A stretch of 46,776 nt of DNA from Wolinella sp052170135 (GTDB taxonomy: Bacteria > Campylobacterota > Campylobacteria > Campylobacterales > Helicobacteraceae). Of this stretch, positions 24,867 through 33,751 are shown piece by piece (the stretch's first letter is position 1; every line of letters starts with the position of its first letter). The position numbers and the translations under genes were made by a program. The DNA lies in assembly GCA_052170135.1 (NCBI GenBank), contig JBQNBC010000012.1, forward strand, positions 1-46,776. Direction: 5' to 3'. Below the pieces are notes generated by a model, which saw only the letters and a program-made list of their open reading frames with translations, ran no database searches and was not told the origin of the DNA.

Positions 24867-26699
24867 CTATTGCTTTAGCCCTAATAGCGTATCTAGCATT
24901 TTGTCAAGAGTTGAGACCACTTTTGCATTTGCTGTGTAGCCTCCTTGAAACCTGATAAGATCAGTAAGCTCTTCGTCTGTGCTCACCTCAGAAATCGCGA
25001 TATGTTCTTGTTTTACTGAGGTTAAGACGGATTTTTTTATCTCTTGGTTGCTCTTTGCTTCAGCGGTATGTGTTGCGACCTTAGTGCTTATTAGTTTGAA
25101 ATAGTCATGTATCGTCTCGTTATGTCTATCGCCTTGATGGTCAAAAAATGCTACTTTGTCATATTGCAACTGTTGCATTTTGTTTGCCACGACTATATTG
25201 CCCTCGACTGCTTCGCGAAATCCACGTATAAGTGTAGGATCTGTGCGGTAACGCGCATCGAGATTAAAAGTAAGTGCGTTATCGCCTTCTAAGAATCGAT
25301 TTATTCCAAGCGCGCCAGCGAAGTTTGTTCCCTTGTCTTGGTACGAGAGGTGAATCCCAGCGCTTGGATTTGTTGATTCTATGCTAAAAGTCTGTGTGAT
25401 CGCGTTATACGTGGCACGGAAATTGTCATCAAAATCGTTGATAGCGTTTCGGTCATTGTTGTCATCTGTGTTTGAGTTTAGCTGGTTTACGATGTCATGC
25501 ATAGTCGTAAAGGGTGTAATCTTAACACTTTTTCGTCCTAGCTCGTTTCCTTTGCTATCGTACATGACGATATCAAAGCTACCTTCAGTAATGTTGTAAT
25601 CACTGCTCATGATGCTGTGATCACCCCTTAGGTTTAGTTTGTCGCTAATTAGGTTTTGTTGTGCGCTTTCGGCGTAGATATTGTTCGTCGCCTCGATCAT
25701 CCCCTTGGCAAAAGAATCGAGATCGTTTATATACTGCTGGAGCTTTCCGATTCTTCCATTGCAGTGTTTATCGCTTGGATTCCCAAGGCAAGAATCAAGC
25801 AGAGCGCCTATCTTGCCTTCATAGATATCGCGTGTGATATCTACGCTCTTAAAATCTTGTCCACGATGCGAGATGGTGTAGAGCTGCTGTGGATTTGTTG
25901 AATTATCTATTACGAGTGGGTGAAATGTTGTCCCCTCCACGATGCTATATCCGCCAGCTACGGTGTAGTTGTATGTATCGCTAAAATCAGCAATGTCAAG
26001 ACTTACTTTTCCATAGCCAGTGACCCCGCCTTTGAACGATGTGCCACCGATTAGTTTTGAGATTGCAAACTCAAGCTCATCTCGTTTGTCGCGTAGGTCA
26101 TTTGCCTTTTCGTTTGTATGCATAGACTCATAAAGGCGAATTTGTTTATTAATTTCGGCAATTTGTTTGCCCATTTTATTGACTTCATCAACTGCGACCT
26201 TTAGCTCCTCATTTGTCGTTTTTTGTAGCTGGACTAGCCTCGCGCGCGTCTCTTTTATGTTTTGCGCTAGTGTTTGTGTGTTTTGCGCAAGGACGAGTTT
26301 TTGCGCTGGGTCACCAGATTTTTTTGCTATCGCTGTCCAAGAATCGAAATAGGTCTGGAGCGTTTTATACAGTCCTATGCCGTCCATGTCTGGGAAGTAT
26401 GCTGATGCCTCTTTTAGTGTTGTAAATTGGCTTGAGGCGAACTGCTCTTCGGTGCTTGCCTTTTTGTAGCGTGTGTAGATGTATTCATCATGAAGTCTGA
26501 CTACAGCTGAAGTCTCGACGCCTTGACCTAGACTATATTTTGATAGGCGTAGGGCTTCGCGTGCGGTAGGATCGACACGCTGACGTGAGTAGAATTCATT
26601 GTTTGCATTTGCGATATTGTGACCGACTGTATTCACCATTACTTGGTGAGTGTTTAATCCTGTGTATGCAGTGTTTAGAGAGGCGAAAATACTTGCCAT
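24867..26699 (-). CDS. flgK: Flagellar hook-associated protein 1
   Basis: FlgK forms the first junction ring between hook and filament. The 610-residue protein has the N-terminal rod/hook motif TAYTGLNTHQVMVNTVGHNIANANNEFYSRQR (listed in parts: LNTHQVMVNTVGHNIANAN, then EFYSRQR) and the matching C-terminal coiled segment ELTDLIRFQGGYTANAKVVSTLDKMLDTLLGL, split as LIRFQGGYTANAKVV and LDKMLDTLLGL. The middle is variable. It is the third gene of flgM-flgN-like-flgK, which read together from the sigma28 promoter upstream of flgM; an additional sigma54 promoter is usual in Campylobacterota but not sought in detail here. Confidence 0.95.
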   Translation of the reverse strand: MASIFASLNTAYTGLNTHQVMVNTVGHNIANANNEFYSRQRVDPTAREALRLSKYSLGQGVETSAVVRLHDEYIYTRYKKASTEEQFASSQFTTLKEASAYFPDMDGIGLYKTLQTYFDSWTAIAKKSGDPAQKLVLAQNTQTLAQNIKETRARLVQLQKTTNEELKVAVDEVNKMGKQIAEINKQIRLYESMHTNEKANDLRDKRDELEFAISKLIGGTSFKGGVTGYGKVSLDIADFSDTYNYTVAGGYSIVEGTTFHPLVIDNSTNPQQLYTISHRGQDFKSVDITRDIYEGKIGALLDSCLGNPSDKHCNGRIGKLQQYINDLDSFAKGMIEATNNIYAESAQQNLISDKLNLRGDHSIMSSDYNITEGSFDIVMYDSKGNELGRKSVKITPFTTMHDIVNQLNSNTDDNNDRNAINDFDDNFRATYNAITQTFSIESTNPSAGIHLSYQDKGTNFAGALGINRFLEGDNALTFNLDARYRTDPTLIRGFREAVEGNIVVANKMQQLQYDKVAFFDHQGDRHNETIHDYFKLISTKVATHTAEAKSNQEIKKSVLTSVKQEHIAISEVSTDEELTDLIRFQGGYTANAKVVSTLDKMLDTLLGLKQ

Positions 26700-26713
26700 A
26701 AGACCCCCTCTGA

Positions 26714-27142
26714 TTAAACTTCTATTGTTAATAATGACGAAGCTACGAGTTTTTTACCACTGTAATCGTGCGGCTGCGATGGCAGGAAACGCTCCAGTAG
26801 AGAGTTGTAAAACTCAGAAACAGCTAGCACTATGCGCGCATAGCGGCGATTTTGCTCTTTTAGATTCTCTAGTGCTGCGCGTAGTTCTCCTAAAAGCTCG
26901 CTTGCTCGCTCGTCAAGTAGCTCTGGAAGTGGGGTTTGTGGATAGATTTGCGTGAGCTTTAGAATCTCACTATCAATCAAGTTCTTTTTGTTCTCAAAAG
27001 AGTTTATTAGATCGTCTTTTGTCTTGGTGCGCGAGAAAATATCATCGTGTTTTGCCTCTTGGATATCCTCGATATCTTGTGCTGTAATGGCTAGGAGTGC
27101 ATGTAAATCGTCAATAGCACTCCCTAAATACTTGTGTAGCAT
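26714..27142 (-). CDS. FlgN-like flagellar export chaperone
   Basis: This 142-residue, mostly alpha-helical protein lies between flgM and flgK, the usual site of the FlgN chaperone, which protects the hook-associated proteins FlgK and FlgL in the cytoplasm and delivers them to the export gate. Heptad-like patterns occur (DDLHALLAITAQDIED, then KKNLIDSEILKLTQIY and LGELRAALENLKEQNRRYARI), with no cysteine and no membrane segment. The sequence itself is too divergent for certain recognition, so the call rests largely on context and size. It starts 20 bases after the flgM stop. Confidence 0.7.
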   Translation of the reverse strand: MLHKYLGSAIDDLHALLAITAQDIEDIQEAKHDDIFSRTKTKDDLINSFENKKNLIDSEILKLTQIYPQTPLPELLDERASELLGELRAALENLKEQNRRYARIVLAVSEFYNSLLERFLPSQPHDYSGKKLVASSLLTIEV

Positions 27143-27162
27143 GGTAGCTCCTCATGATTAGG

Positions 27163-27363
27163 CTACCCACGATTAAGCAAATTTAGTGCCATTTTTTCAG
27201 AGGTTGCAGAGAGATTGATTTTATACTCTCCCTTTTGGAGGCTTTCTTTTATAGATTGTGCCCGTGATGATGAAGCTGAGGATTCTGTTTTTGTCTCGGA
27301 ATCTCTATTTTGTATGGTCTTGTTTGCCAGTGGCATCATGCCTGTTTTTACGGGATTTATCAT
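27163..27363 (-). CDS. flgM: Anti-sigma28 factor FlgM
   Basis: FlgM binds sigma28 (FliA) until it is exported through the completed hook, so it times late flagellar gene expression. The product is only 66 residues, short as in Helicobacter and Campylobacter FlgM. It has a low-complexity Ser/Lys/Glu N-terminal half (unstructured when free) and the C-terminal helix with ALNLLNRG that contacts sigma28. A near-perfect sigma28 promoter lies 58 bases upstream. A GGGGAG ribosome site precedes the ATG. Confidence 0.85.
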   Translation of the reverse strand: MINPVKTGMMPLANKTIQNRDSETKTESSASSSRAQSIKESLQKGEYKINLSATSEKMALNLLNRG

Positions 27364-27420
27364 TATTGCGCTCCCCTTTCTTCTTTGTGTTGATAATGTT
27401 AGACCTATTATCTGTTGACT

Positions 27421-27447
27421 ATATCGTCAAAGTGTATAAAAGGTTTA
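27421..27447 (-). promoter_or_regulatory. Sigma28 (FliA) promoter of flgM-flgN-like-flgK
   Basis: On the message strand TAAA (27447-27444) is followed after exactly 15 bases by GACGATAT (27428-27421), which differs only slightly from the Helicobacter consensus TAAA-N15-GCCGATAA. It lies about 58 bases before the flgM start and gives autoregulation: sigma28 makes its own antagonist. Confidence 0.8.
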
Positions 27448-27590
27448 ATATAAATTCTCATCTTGTCAATTACTTGAAAACTATAGCAAGTGCAAAAGTC
27501 AAAAAAATAGCCAAAATATGGCACGCTTTTTTTAGATTCTTACTTGTTCGCTTTAGGGTTTATTGCGACTTGTATTTGCGCTTTGGGTTG

Positions 27591-27615
27591 AGAATCTAAA
27601 CTAAGTATAGATTCT
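27591..27615 (-). terminator. Hairpin downstream of rimP
   Basis: Arms AGAATCTA (27591-27598) and TAGATTCT (27608-27615) surround a 9-base loop, 28 bases past the rimP stop at the end of the long operon. There is no T-run, so termination is uncertain. It is a further inverted pair of the over-represented hexamer. Confidence 0.4.
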
Positions 27616-27643
27616 TGCTCGTAACAATCTAAGTGCAACAGCC

Positions 27644-28075
27644 CTACCAGATGTAGAATGTGTGTGCTTTTTTTATTTCAGTATATGCGATGGAGTTTAA
27701 TTCTCCCTCGATGCTTATGCACCCATCATCTGCTGATATGAGCTTGCCCTCGACTTCACGCTTGTCATTTAGTTTTATCCGTACTAGTTCGCCAATAGCG
27801 TGGCGAAAGTGACTTGGCTTTTTAAGAGCACGTTCGATTCCTGGTGAGCTTACTTCAAAAAAGTACTCACTACCAAGTGGCTCGTCTACATCAAGTAGTG
27901 GAGAGACCATTTCACTGACTGCCGCACAGTCATCTAGATTCACGCCACCGTCTTTTGTGATATATAAACGAAGAATCTGCCTATCATTTTCTCGCACTAG
28001 CACGAGATCGTATAAGTTACAGCCAAATGAGGCGACAAGCTTTTCTATCTTTTCATTAAGCATAGAATCGATCAT
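27644..28075 (-). CDS. rimP: Ribosome maturation factor RimP
   Basis: RimP assists maturation of the 30S subunit. The 143-residue protein has the usual alpha/beta N-terminal domain with LRLYITKDGGVNLDDCAAVS and the linker FEVSSPGIERALKKPSHF, then an SH3-like C-terminal domain with GKLISADDGCISIEG. Length is typical. The start overlaps the rbfA stop by 4 bases (ATGA). It is the last gene of the long minus-strand operon. Confidence 0.95.
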   Translation of the reverse strand: MIDSMLNEKIEKLVASFGCNLYDLVLVRENDRQILRLYITKDGGVNLDDCAAVSEMVSPLLDVDEPLGSEYFFEVSSPGIERALKKPSHFRHAIGELVRIKLNDKREVEGKLISADDGCISIEGELNSIAYTEIKKAHTFYIW

Positions 28076-28431
28076 TTAGCACGCTCCTTTTCTAGTTTCT
28101 TAAAAATATCATCTAGGCGATTCGTATTTTCGATTGTGTCGTCAAAAATAAATGTAAATTTTGGACATCTAAACCAGCTCGTAGCCTGTAAGCAGTGCGC
28201 TCGTATCGTGCCTTCAGCAAGTCGTAACTGTCGCAATATCTCACCACGCTCCTTTTGTGTGGCAAATGGTGCATCTAGATACACATCAGCATGTTGCTTG
28301 CCTTTTGAGCATCGCACATCTACTACGCCAAGAGAATTTAGGCGAGAATCGTTTAGTGATGCCAGAGCTTCAGGGATGATCTCTCGCAGAAGTGATTGTG
28401 TGCGCTCAATTTTAAAGCTATCGCCTTGCAT
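28072..28431 (-). CDS. rbfA: Ribosome-binding factor A
   Basis: RbfA binds the 30S subunit during late maturation and helps cells grow in the cold. The 119-residue protein shows the KH-type features QSLLREIIPEALASLNDSRL and ADVYLDAP with the LRQLRLAEGTIR helix. Its ATG shares one base with the infB stop (TAATG), and rimP follows with a 4-base overlap, so infB-rbfA-rimP are translationally coupled. Confidence 0.93.
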   Translation of the reverse strand: MQGDSFKIERTQSLLREIIPEALASLNDSRLNSLGVVDVRCSKGKQHADVYLDAPFATQKERGEILRQLRLAEGTIRAHCLQATSWFRCPKFTFIFDDTIENTNRLDDIFKKLEKERAK

Positions 28432-31142
28432 TAGATTTTCCGTGCTCGCTCGATCTCTTTATAGGTCTCAAATACATCGCCGACTTGAATATCGTTAAAG
28501 CCCTCTAGCATAATTCCACATTCATAACCTTTTGCGACTTCACGCGCATCATCCTTAAAACGTTTTAGTGAGGCTATATTGCCAGTAAAGACAACCACGC
28601 CATTTCGAATTAGGCGCGCTTTGATTCCTCGTTGTATCGAGCCATCTGTGACATAACAACCAGCGATAGTACCGACTTTTGCAATGCTAAATGTATCGCG
28701 CACTTCAGCTTGCCCGGTGTTCTCCTCCTCAAGAATCGGAGACATCATGCCACTTAGCAGAGCTTTGATATCATCGAGTAGTGCGTATATTATTGAATAC
28801 GTTTTAATCTCTACGCCCAGCTCTTTTGCCTTATTTTTTACGCTCCCTGTTGGGCGGACGTTAAAGCCAAGTATTATACTGTTGTCGCTAGCCCCGGTAA
28901 GAATCACATCGCTCTCTGTGATGCCGCCCACGCCTGAGTGGATAATGTTTATCTTTACCTCTTCATTACGTAGCTTCTCTAGGCTGCCACGTATAGCTTC
29001 TAGACTACCTTGTGTATCTGCTTTTATGATTACTGGTAGGCTCTTCAGCTGCCCCTCAGCAACCATTGCACTAAGTTCATCAAATGAGACTTTTGTAGAG
29101 CGACTAAGCTCTTTTTGTCGTAGGTATGAGATGCGCTTCTCTGCGTATTCTCGTGCAATAGAATCGCTTTCGACTGACACTAGCACAGCCCCAGCCATAG
29201 GTGCCTCGCTAAGTCCGGTAACTACAGCTACTTCAGATGGTCCTATGCTTTGGATTCCTTTTCCGCAGTCATCACTTAGCGCACGTACACGACCATGAGC
29301 TGTATCTGCAACTATGCTATCGCCAATGCGAAGTGTCCCATTTTGCACAATAACGGTTGCTACTGGTCCTTTTCCTTTTTCAAGACTGCTTTCGATGACC
29401 ACTGCTCGTGCTGGTTTGTTAGGATTTGCCTTTAGCTCTAGTAGCTCTGATTGAACGAGAATCGTCTCTAAAAGATGATCGATTCCTTCGCCGGTGCGTG
29501 CTGAAATATGGACAAACTCATACTCACCACCCCATTCAAGCGGTGAATAGCCTAGATCGGACGCTTCCGCTTTGACTTTGTCTAAATTTGCATCTGGTTT
29601 GTCGATTTTGTTGAGCGCTATTATTATTGGTACATTCGCTGCTTTGGCATGATTTAGTGCCTCTATTGTTTGTTGCTTTACGCCATCATCGGCTGCGATT
29701 ACGATAATGACGATATCAGTGATACCAGCACCCCTTGCTCTCATCTCGGTAAATGCCTCGTGTCCAGGAGTATCAATGAATGATATTTTTTTACCGTTTT
29801 TCTCTACTGTGTATGCGCCTATGTGCTGAGTTATGCCACCTGCCTCACCAGCAGCTACGCGCGTATCTCGTATTCTATCAAGTAGCGAGGTCTTGCCGTG
29901 GTCTACGTGCCCCATGATTGTGACGACAGGTGGTCGTTCTTCTAATCCATCTTTGCTATCCTCTCCTTCCTCGCTTGTATACTCGAGTGCTTCTGAGGTA
30001 TTGCTGATAACGATGTCTAGTCCCAACTCTTCTGCAAGAATCTCAATGGAATCGCGATCGAGAAAATCATTTTTAGTAATCATAAGCCCCAGATTAAATA
30101 GCACCTTTATTACTTCGCCAATACTCTTATTTGTTCTATCTGCAAATTCATACGCACGTATCTCTTCTGGAATCTCAATCGTCCCGCTGATAGATTCTTG
30201 CTTCGTGTCTATCTTTGGTTTTGATTTCTTGCGTTTTGCTCGACGGATTCCTTGTTCTAAGAATGGTGTCTTTTTGTGTACTTGTATGCGATCTGTATCT
30301 ACTTTTTTGGCGACCTCTTCCTCGTGGCTTAAACTGTCTTCGCGAATGGTCAGGTCAAAGAGCATGACCTCGTCTTGCTCATCGTCAAAATCCCCTATTG
30401 TATCTAGGTTTCTGTCACCAAGCAGATCGATTTTCTGCTCATTTTTCTTATGAGAAGCGACTGGATGCGACTTCTTTTTATCTTTCTTTTTCTTGTGAGG
30501 CTGTTCGCTGTCATTTTTATCCCCTAATAGGCTTTGCAATGTGCGTATGGCCTGGGAAGCGCTATTGCTCTCATCTTTGCTTGACTCGTTCTTTGGTACG
30601 ATATCGTCGCTACGTTTTTTAACAATTCTAAGCCCTACGCGCTTTTGTACTGTTGCCTGTGCTAGGCTCTCTTTTTTATCATCTTCGTCGACTTCATTAG
30701 GGGGCAACTCGACAGCTTGCTCCTCTAGCTTTGTTTCTGCGAACACATTCGCAACTGGTTCTTTTGGATTTTTATCATTGTTTACGTTGTCATTTGGATT
30801 CTCAACTGCAACTTCAGATTTTTTCATAGGTTTTGGCGCGCTATCTTTGTTGCTTTTCTTATCTTTTGGCGAAGTCTTTTTGGCAGTTGCTTTTACAGAT
30901 TCTTCCTCGTTGCTCTCTTTACTTTTCTTCTCTTTTTTGACTACCGGAGTCTCTTTGTTAGTTGCTTCAAGTCGCTTGCTTCTGCCTGTTAGGATGTATT
31001 CGGCTAGCTCTGCTGCCTCTTCTTCTGATACTGCGCTTGAAGCGGTTTTTATGTCAATGCCTAAATCTTTAGCCTTGTCTAGGACATCTTTACTCTTGAT
31101 TCCGAGCTCTTTTGCGATTTCACTGGCGCGAACTTTTGACAT
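28431..31142 (-). CDS. infB: Translation initiation factor IF-2
   Basis: IF-2 is the GTPase that places initiator tRNA on the 30S subunit and promotes subunit joining. The protein is about 903 residues. The N-terminal domain starts with the MSKVRASEIAKELGIKS helix motif, then a long low-complexity Lys/Glu/Asp stretch (about residues 60-320). The GTP-binding domain has G1 GHVDHGKTS, G3 DTPGHE and G4 NKID. The ATG at 31142 is preferred to the TTG 9 bases upstream because AAGGAG stands 10 bases before the ATG but only one base before the TTG. The start lies inside the end of ylxR. Long opposite-strand open frames here (204 and 206 codons) are shadows. Confidence 0.97.
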   Translation of the reverse strand: MSKVRASEIAKELGIKSKDVLDKAKDLGIDIKTASSAVSEEEAAELAEYILTGRSKRLEATNKETPVVKKEKKSKESNEEESVKATAKKTSPKDKKSNKDSAPKPMKKSEVAVENPNDNVNNDKNPKEPVANVFAETKLEEQAVELPPNEVDEDDKKESLAQATVQKRVGLRIVKKRSDDIVPKNESSKDESNSASQAIRTLQSLLGDKNDSEQPHKKKKDKKKSHPVASHKKNEQKIDLLGDRNLDTIGDFDDEQDEVMLFDLTIREDSLSHEEEVAKKVDTDRIQVHKKTPFLEQGIRRAKRKKSKPKIDTKQESISGTIEIPEEIRAYEFADRTNKSIGEVIKVLFNLGLMITKNDFLDRDSIEILAEELGLDIVISNTSEALEYTSEEGEDSKDGLEERPPVVTIMGHVDHGKTSLLDRIRDTRVAAGEAGGITQHIGAYTVEKNGKKISFIDTPGHEAFTEMRARGAGITDIVIIVIAADDGVKQQTIEALNHAKAANVPIIIALNKIDKPDANLDKVKAEASDLGYSPLEWGGEYEFVHISARTGEGIDHLLETILVQSELLELKANPNKPARAVVIESSLEKGKGPVATVIVQNGTLRIGDSIVADTAHGRVRALSDDCGKGIQSIGPSEVAVVTGLSEAPMAGAVLVSVESDSIAREYAEKRISYLRQKELSRSTKVSFDELSAMVAEGQLKSLPVIIKADTQGSLEAIRGSLEKLRNEEVKINIIHSGVGGITESDVILTGASDNSIILGFNVRPTGSVKNKAKELGVEIKTYSIIYALLDDIKALLSGMMSPILEEENTGQAEVRDTFSIAKVGTIAGCYVTDGSIQRGIKARLIRNGVVVFTGNIASLKRFKDDAREVAKGYECGIMLEGFNDIQVGDVFETYKEIERARKI

Positions 31143-31380
31143 TATTGACAATCTCCTTTAGGCTGTTGCAAATGATTTCTCTGTTTTTTTTGTCGATTCT
31201 TCCAACTCTGCATATAGAATCTATGACCTTTATGTGATTAACACAATCTCCACAGAGGTAGAAACTTCTTCCGTTTCCAGTGTGGGAGATGAGGCTGGCG
31301 TGGTGGCACTGTAGTCGTAGCAGCTCTTGCTGATTGAACCTGCCTTTGCAATGGATACACATTCTGATGGGGTGCGACAT
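31120..31380 (-). CDS. ylxR: YlxR-family (DUF448) RNA-binding protein
   Basis: The 86-residue protein begins SHPIRMCIHCKGRFNQQELLRL, shown here as RMCIHCKGRF and QQELLRL, and keeps the GRSFYLCGDC element, both marks of the YlxR family found between nusA and infB in many bacteria. Recent work links the family to RNase P RNA regulation. Four cysteines (CIHC and CGDC) could bind a metal, which is unusual for a protein most known for its RNA-binding surface. It overlaps infB by 23 bases and follows thrB by 30 bases. Confidence 0.88.
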   Translation of the reverse strand: MSHPIRMCIHCKGRFNQQELLRLQCHHASLISHTGNGRSFYLCGDCVNHIKVIDSICRVGRIDKKNREIICNSLKEIVNNVKSSRQ

Positions 31381-31410
31381 GCGCGAGATTTTAGCAGATG
31401 CGAGCTTAAA

Positions 31411-32292
31411 TCAATCATCGCGTGCTACACCTATATTGTCAAAATCAAGCTCTAGTACACGGAATTTTTGAAAGCGATTTTGTAACTTTTCAGCCAATCG
31501 CTTAGAATCTTCTCTTGGGCATAGGCTAAAAAACGATGAGCCACTTCCTGAGAGTGTGCTCATGAGCGCACCTTCGCTTAGTGCCGTGCGCTGGACGTCG
31601 AAAAGTAGCGGAAACTGTCTCATTCGCACCTCTTGGTGAAATCTATCCTTGCTTGCCTCGCGTAGTAATTCCCATCTCTGTTCGCAAAATGCTGCACTTA
31701 GCAATGAGCTGTGGCTTACATTAAATACAGAATCGCGCATACTAAACTTTTTCGGTAGTGTTTGGCGTGAGTGTGCCGTTGACGTGGGACGATTTGGTAT
31801 CACTACTACTGCTTTTATGGAGTTAGGCAGTGGTTTTTTTATAAATATTACAGATTCTCCATTTGTCGTTGCGACTGTAAAGCCTCCAACGCATGCTGGG
31901 GTGATGTTATCAGGATGGCTTTCGTAGGTGAGTGCTAGCTTTAGTATTTCGCTTTGGTTTGGCTCTTTTTTAGCAACCATATAAGCCGCGCTAATCGCCC
32001 CTATAATGACTGCTGAACTACTACCAAGTCCACGCGAAATTGGAATTTGATTATGAAATTGAAATCTAAATGTTCCTCGCTCTGCTCCAAGCCTGTCAAG
32101 CGTATCGTTAAAAATCCGCACAAAAATATTATCCACTCGAAGTTTTGTATTCTTTGATCCTTCGCCCTTTATCTGAATACTTGTAAGACTAGAAGGCTTA
32201 ATTGTGAAGTAATTTTTAAGTCCAAGTGCGAGTCCAAGTGTATCAAAGCCAGGACCTAGATTTGCGCTTGTTGCTGGGACACTAATAGTCAA
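31411..32292 (-). CDS. thrB: Homoserine kinase
   Basis: ThrB phosphorylates homoserine on the way to threonine. The 293-residue protein is of the GHMP kinase family: SVPATSANLGPGFDTLGLALGL, given here as ATSANLGPGFDTLG, the phosphate-binding PISRGLGSSSAVI and the C-terminal STLSGSGSSFFSL loop. Length is standard. It lies within the envelope/translation run between tsaB and ylxR, as in Campylobacter jejuni (Cj0134). Confidence 0.95.
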   Translation of the reverse strand: MTISVPATSANLGPGFDTLGLALGLKNYFTIKPSSLTSIQIKGEGSKNTKLRVDNIFVRIFNDTLDRLGAERGTFRFQFHNQIPISRGLGSSSAVIIGAISAAYMVAKKEPNQSEILKLALTYESHPDNITPACVGGFTVATTNGESVIFIKKPLPNSIKAVVVIPNRPTSTAHSRQTLPKKFSMRDSVFNVSHSSLLSAAFCEQRWELLREASKDRFHQEVRMRQFPLLFDVQRTALSEGALMSTLSGSGSSFFSLCPREDSKRLAEKLQNRFQKFRVLELDFDNIGVARDD

Positions 32293-32331
32293 AAAAACTC
32301 CTTAATAACGCGTTCTAACAATGTATTATAC

Positions 32332-32877
32332 TTAAAGCGGTGGCAAAATATAGAGCGGTTCAATCTCGTTGGAAAATAGTGAAGAATCTAGGTTTTGCGG
32401 TAGCGAAAACTCCGCGATTCTTTGCTTTGATTCTTTGTTATTTGTGGCTTGATTTTGGTTCTTGATCGATGCAGTCTCAATGTCAAGAATCACATCCTGA
32501 TTTTCTTCATTTAGCTTTTTAAGAGTAATTTCTCCGGCGTGATTTATGAAGTAGAAGTCGCCATAAGCTCTTATTGGTTTGTTGGCATTCATTACAAAAC
32601 TAGGCGCACCAAATAACGGAATTTCTCTTGCGATGCTTATTGTTTTCAGAAAAATGTAGCTTAGCTTTATTGCAGTAAAGCTTCCTGGACCTCGTAGGTA
32701 GTATAGTTCGCAAGGCTCGTAGTCTCTGAAAACCTCGGCAAAAATAGCAGGCAGCGCATCTCCTACTTTGCCGTGTTTTTCGTATGATTTAGTGAGTATG
32801 CCATCCTTGTAGATTCCAGCTTTAATAGGAGAATCTACAGAAAGTAATAATAGGCTAACTTTCGATAGCATAGACAC
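32332..32877 (-). CDS. tsaB: tRNA threonylcarbamoyladenosine modification protein TsaB
   Basis: TsaB is the regulatory partner of TsaD in making t6A37 of ANN-decoding tRNAs. The 181-residue product has the ASKHA-type segment LLLLSVDSPIKAGIY at the N terminus and the conserved motif LYYLRGPGSFTAIKLSYIFLK. It is shorter than the 230-residue E. coli protein and its C-terminal half is divergent, as usual in Campylobacterota. The start overlaps lpxC by 23 bases; an alternative start three codons inside (MLSK) is equally plausible. Confidence 0.8.
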   Translation of the reverse strand: MSMLSKVSLLLLSVDSPIKAGIYKDGILTKSYEKHGKVGDALPAIFAEVFRDYEPCELYYLRGPGSFTAIKLSYIFLKTISIAREIPLFGAPSFVMNANKPIRAYGDFYFINHAGEITLKKLNEENQDVILDIETASIKNQNQATNNKESKQRIAEFSLPQNLDSSLFSNEIEPLYILPPL

Positions 32878-33751
32878 TCTCTAGCTCTAGCTCCTCGTGC
32901 TCGTTTCCAAGCGAGACGATCTCATATGCTCCTTCATCGCTTAGGAGCTCTTTTGTAAGGAGGTGGTTTAGCTTGTGGCTACCAGCGTATGATACATATG
33001 TGCCAATAAGAGGAATCCCAAGTAGTGCCATATCGCCTATGGCATCAAGAATCTTATGTCTTACAAACTCCTCCTTGTAGCGTAAGCCCTCTTTGTTGAG
33101 AATCCCAGTCTCGTCTAACACTATTGCATTTGCGAGTGAGCCACCAAGGGCAAGTCCTTTTGAGCGCAGGTACTGTACCTCATGGACAAAGCCGAATGTC
33201 CGTGCTCGTGCAATCTCATCTTTGTAGGCCTTTGTAGAGAAGTTAAACTTGTAGGATTGCTCGCGAATGGCTGGGTGGTCGAAGCTGATTTTAAAATCAA
33301 AGACACTGCCATCGCTAGGCAGGAGTCGCACGAATTTTTCGCCATCATTTACTTCTATTGGATTTTTTATTTTTATTGCACGTTTTGGCGTATTTTGGCT
33401 TTTGATTCCTGCTTCATCAAGCAATATGCAAAAGCTTATGCTGCTGCCGTCCATGATGGGAATCTCTTCGTTGTTTACCGAGATTCTTAAGTTATCTATG
33501 CCATAAGCGTATATGGCTGAGAGTAGGTGCTCAATCGTAGAGACGCGCGCGCCCTCTCGTCCGATGACGGTCGCCATTGTGGTGTCAATGACGTTTTCTG
33601 GTGCTAGTGGAATAGATATGCCCATATCACTGCGAAAGAATACTATTCCGCTGTTTTCTGGGAGTGGCTCTAGTCGGAGTGTTACTGGCACGCCCTTGTG
33701 TAATCCTATGCCTACTATTTCTACTGCTTTGCTGATACTTTTTTGTTTCAT
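32855..33751 (-). CDS. lpxC: UDP-3-O-acyl-N-acetylglucosamine deacetylase
   Basis: LpxC is the zinc deacetylase that commits UDP-acyl-GlcNAc to lipid A. The 298-residue protein has the opening KSISKAVEIVGIGLHKG, the first zinc motif STIEHLLSAIYAYGIDN, and the second half with HKILDAIGDMALLG and AGSHKLNHLL carrying the other zinc and catalytic residues. Length is typical. Its start overlaps the minC stop by 4 bases. Confidence 0.97.
   Translation of the reverse strand: MKQKSISKAVEIVGIGLHKGVPVTLRLEPLPENSGIVFFRSDMGISIPLAPENVIDTTMATVIGREGARVSTIEHLLSAIYAYGIDNLRISVNNEEIPIMDGSSISFCILLDEAGIKSQNTPKRAIKIKNPIEVNDGEKFVRLLPSDGSVFDFKISFDHPAIREQSYKFNFSTKAYKDEIARARTFGFVHEVQYLRSKGLALGGSLANAIVLDETGILNKEGLRYKEEFVRHKILDAIGDMALLGIPLIGTYVSYAGSHKLNHLLTKELLSDEGAYEIVSLGNEHEELELESVYAIES

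Noticed and set aside
28684..29298. 204-codon open frame opposite infB
   Set aside because: Shadow of a highly conserved GTPase gene; serine- and leucine-rich composition is typical for antisense frames in this genome.
30541..31161. 206-codon open frame opposite the infB N-terminal region
   Set aside because: Low-complexity Leu/Ser/Phe sequence generated by the complement of Lys/Glu/Asp-rich coding; not protein-like.
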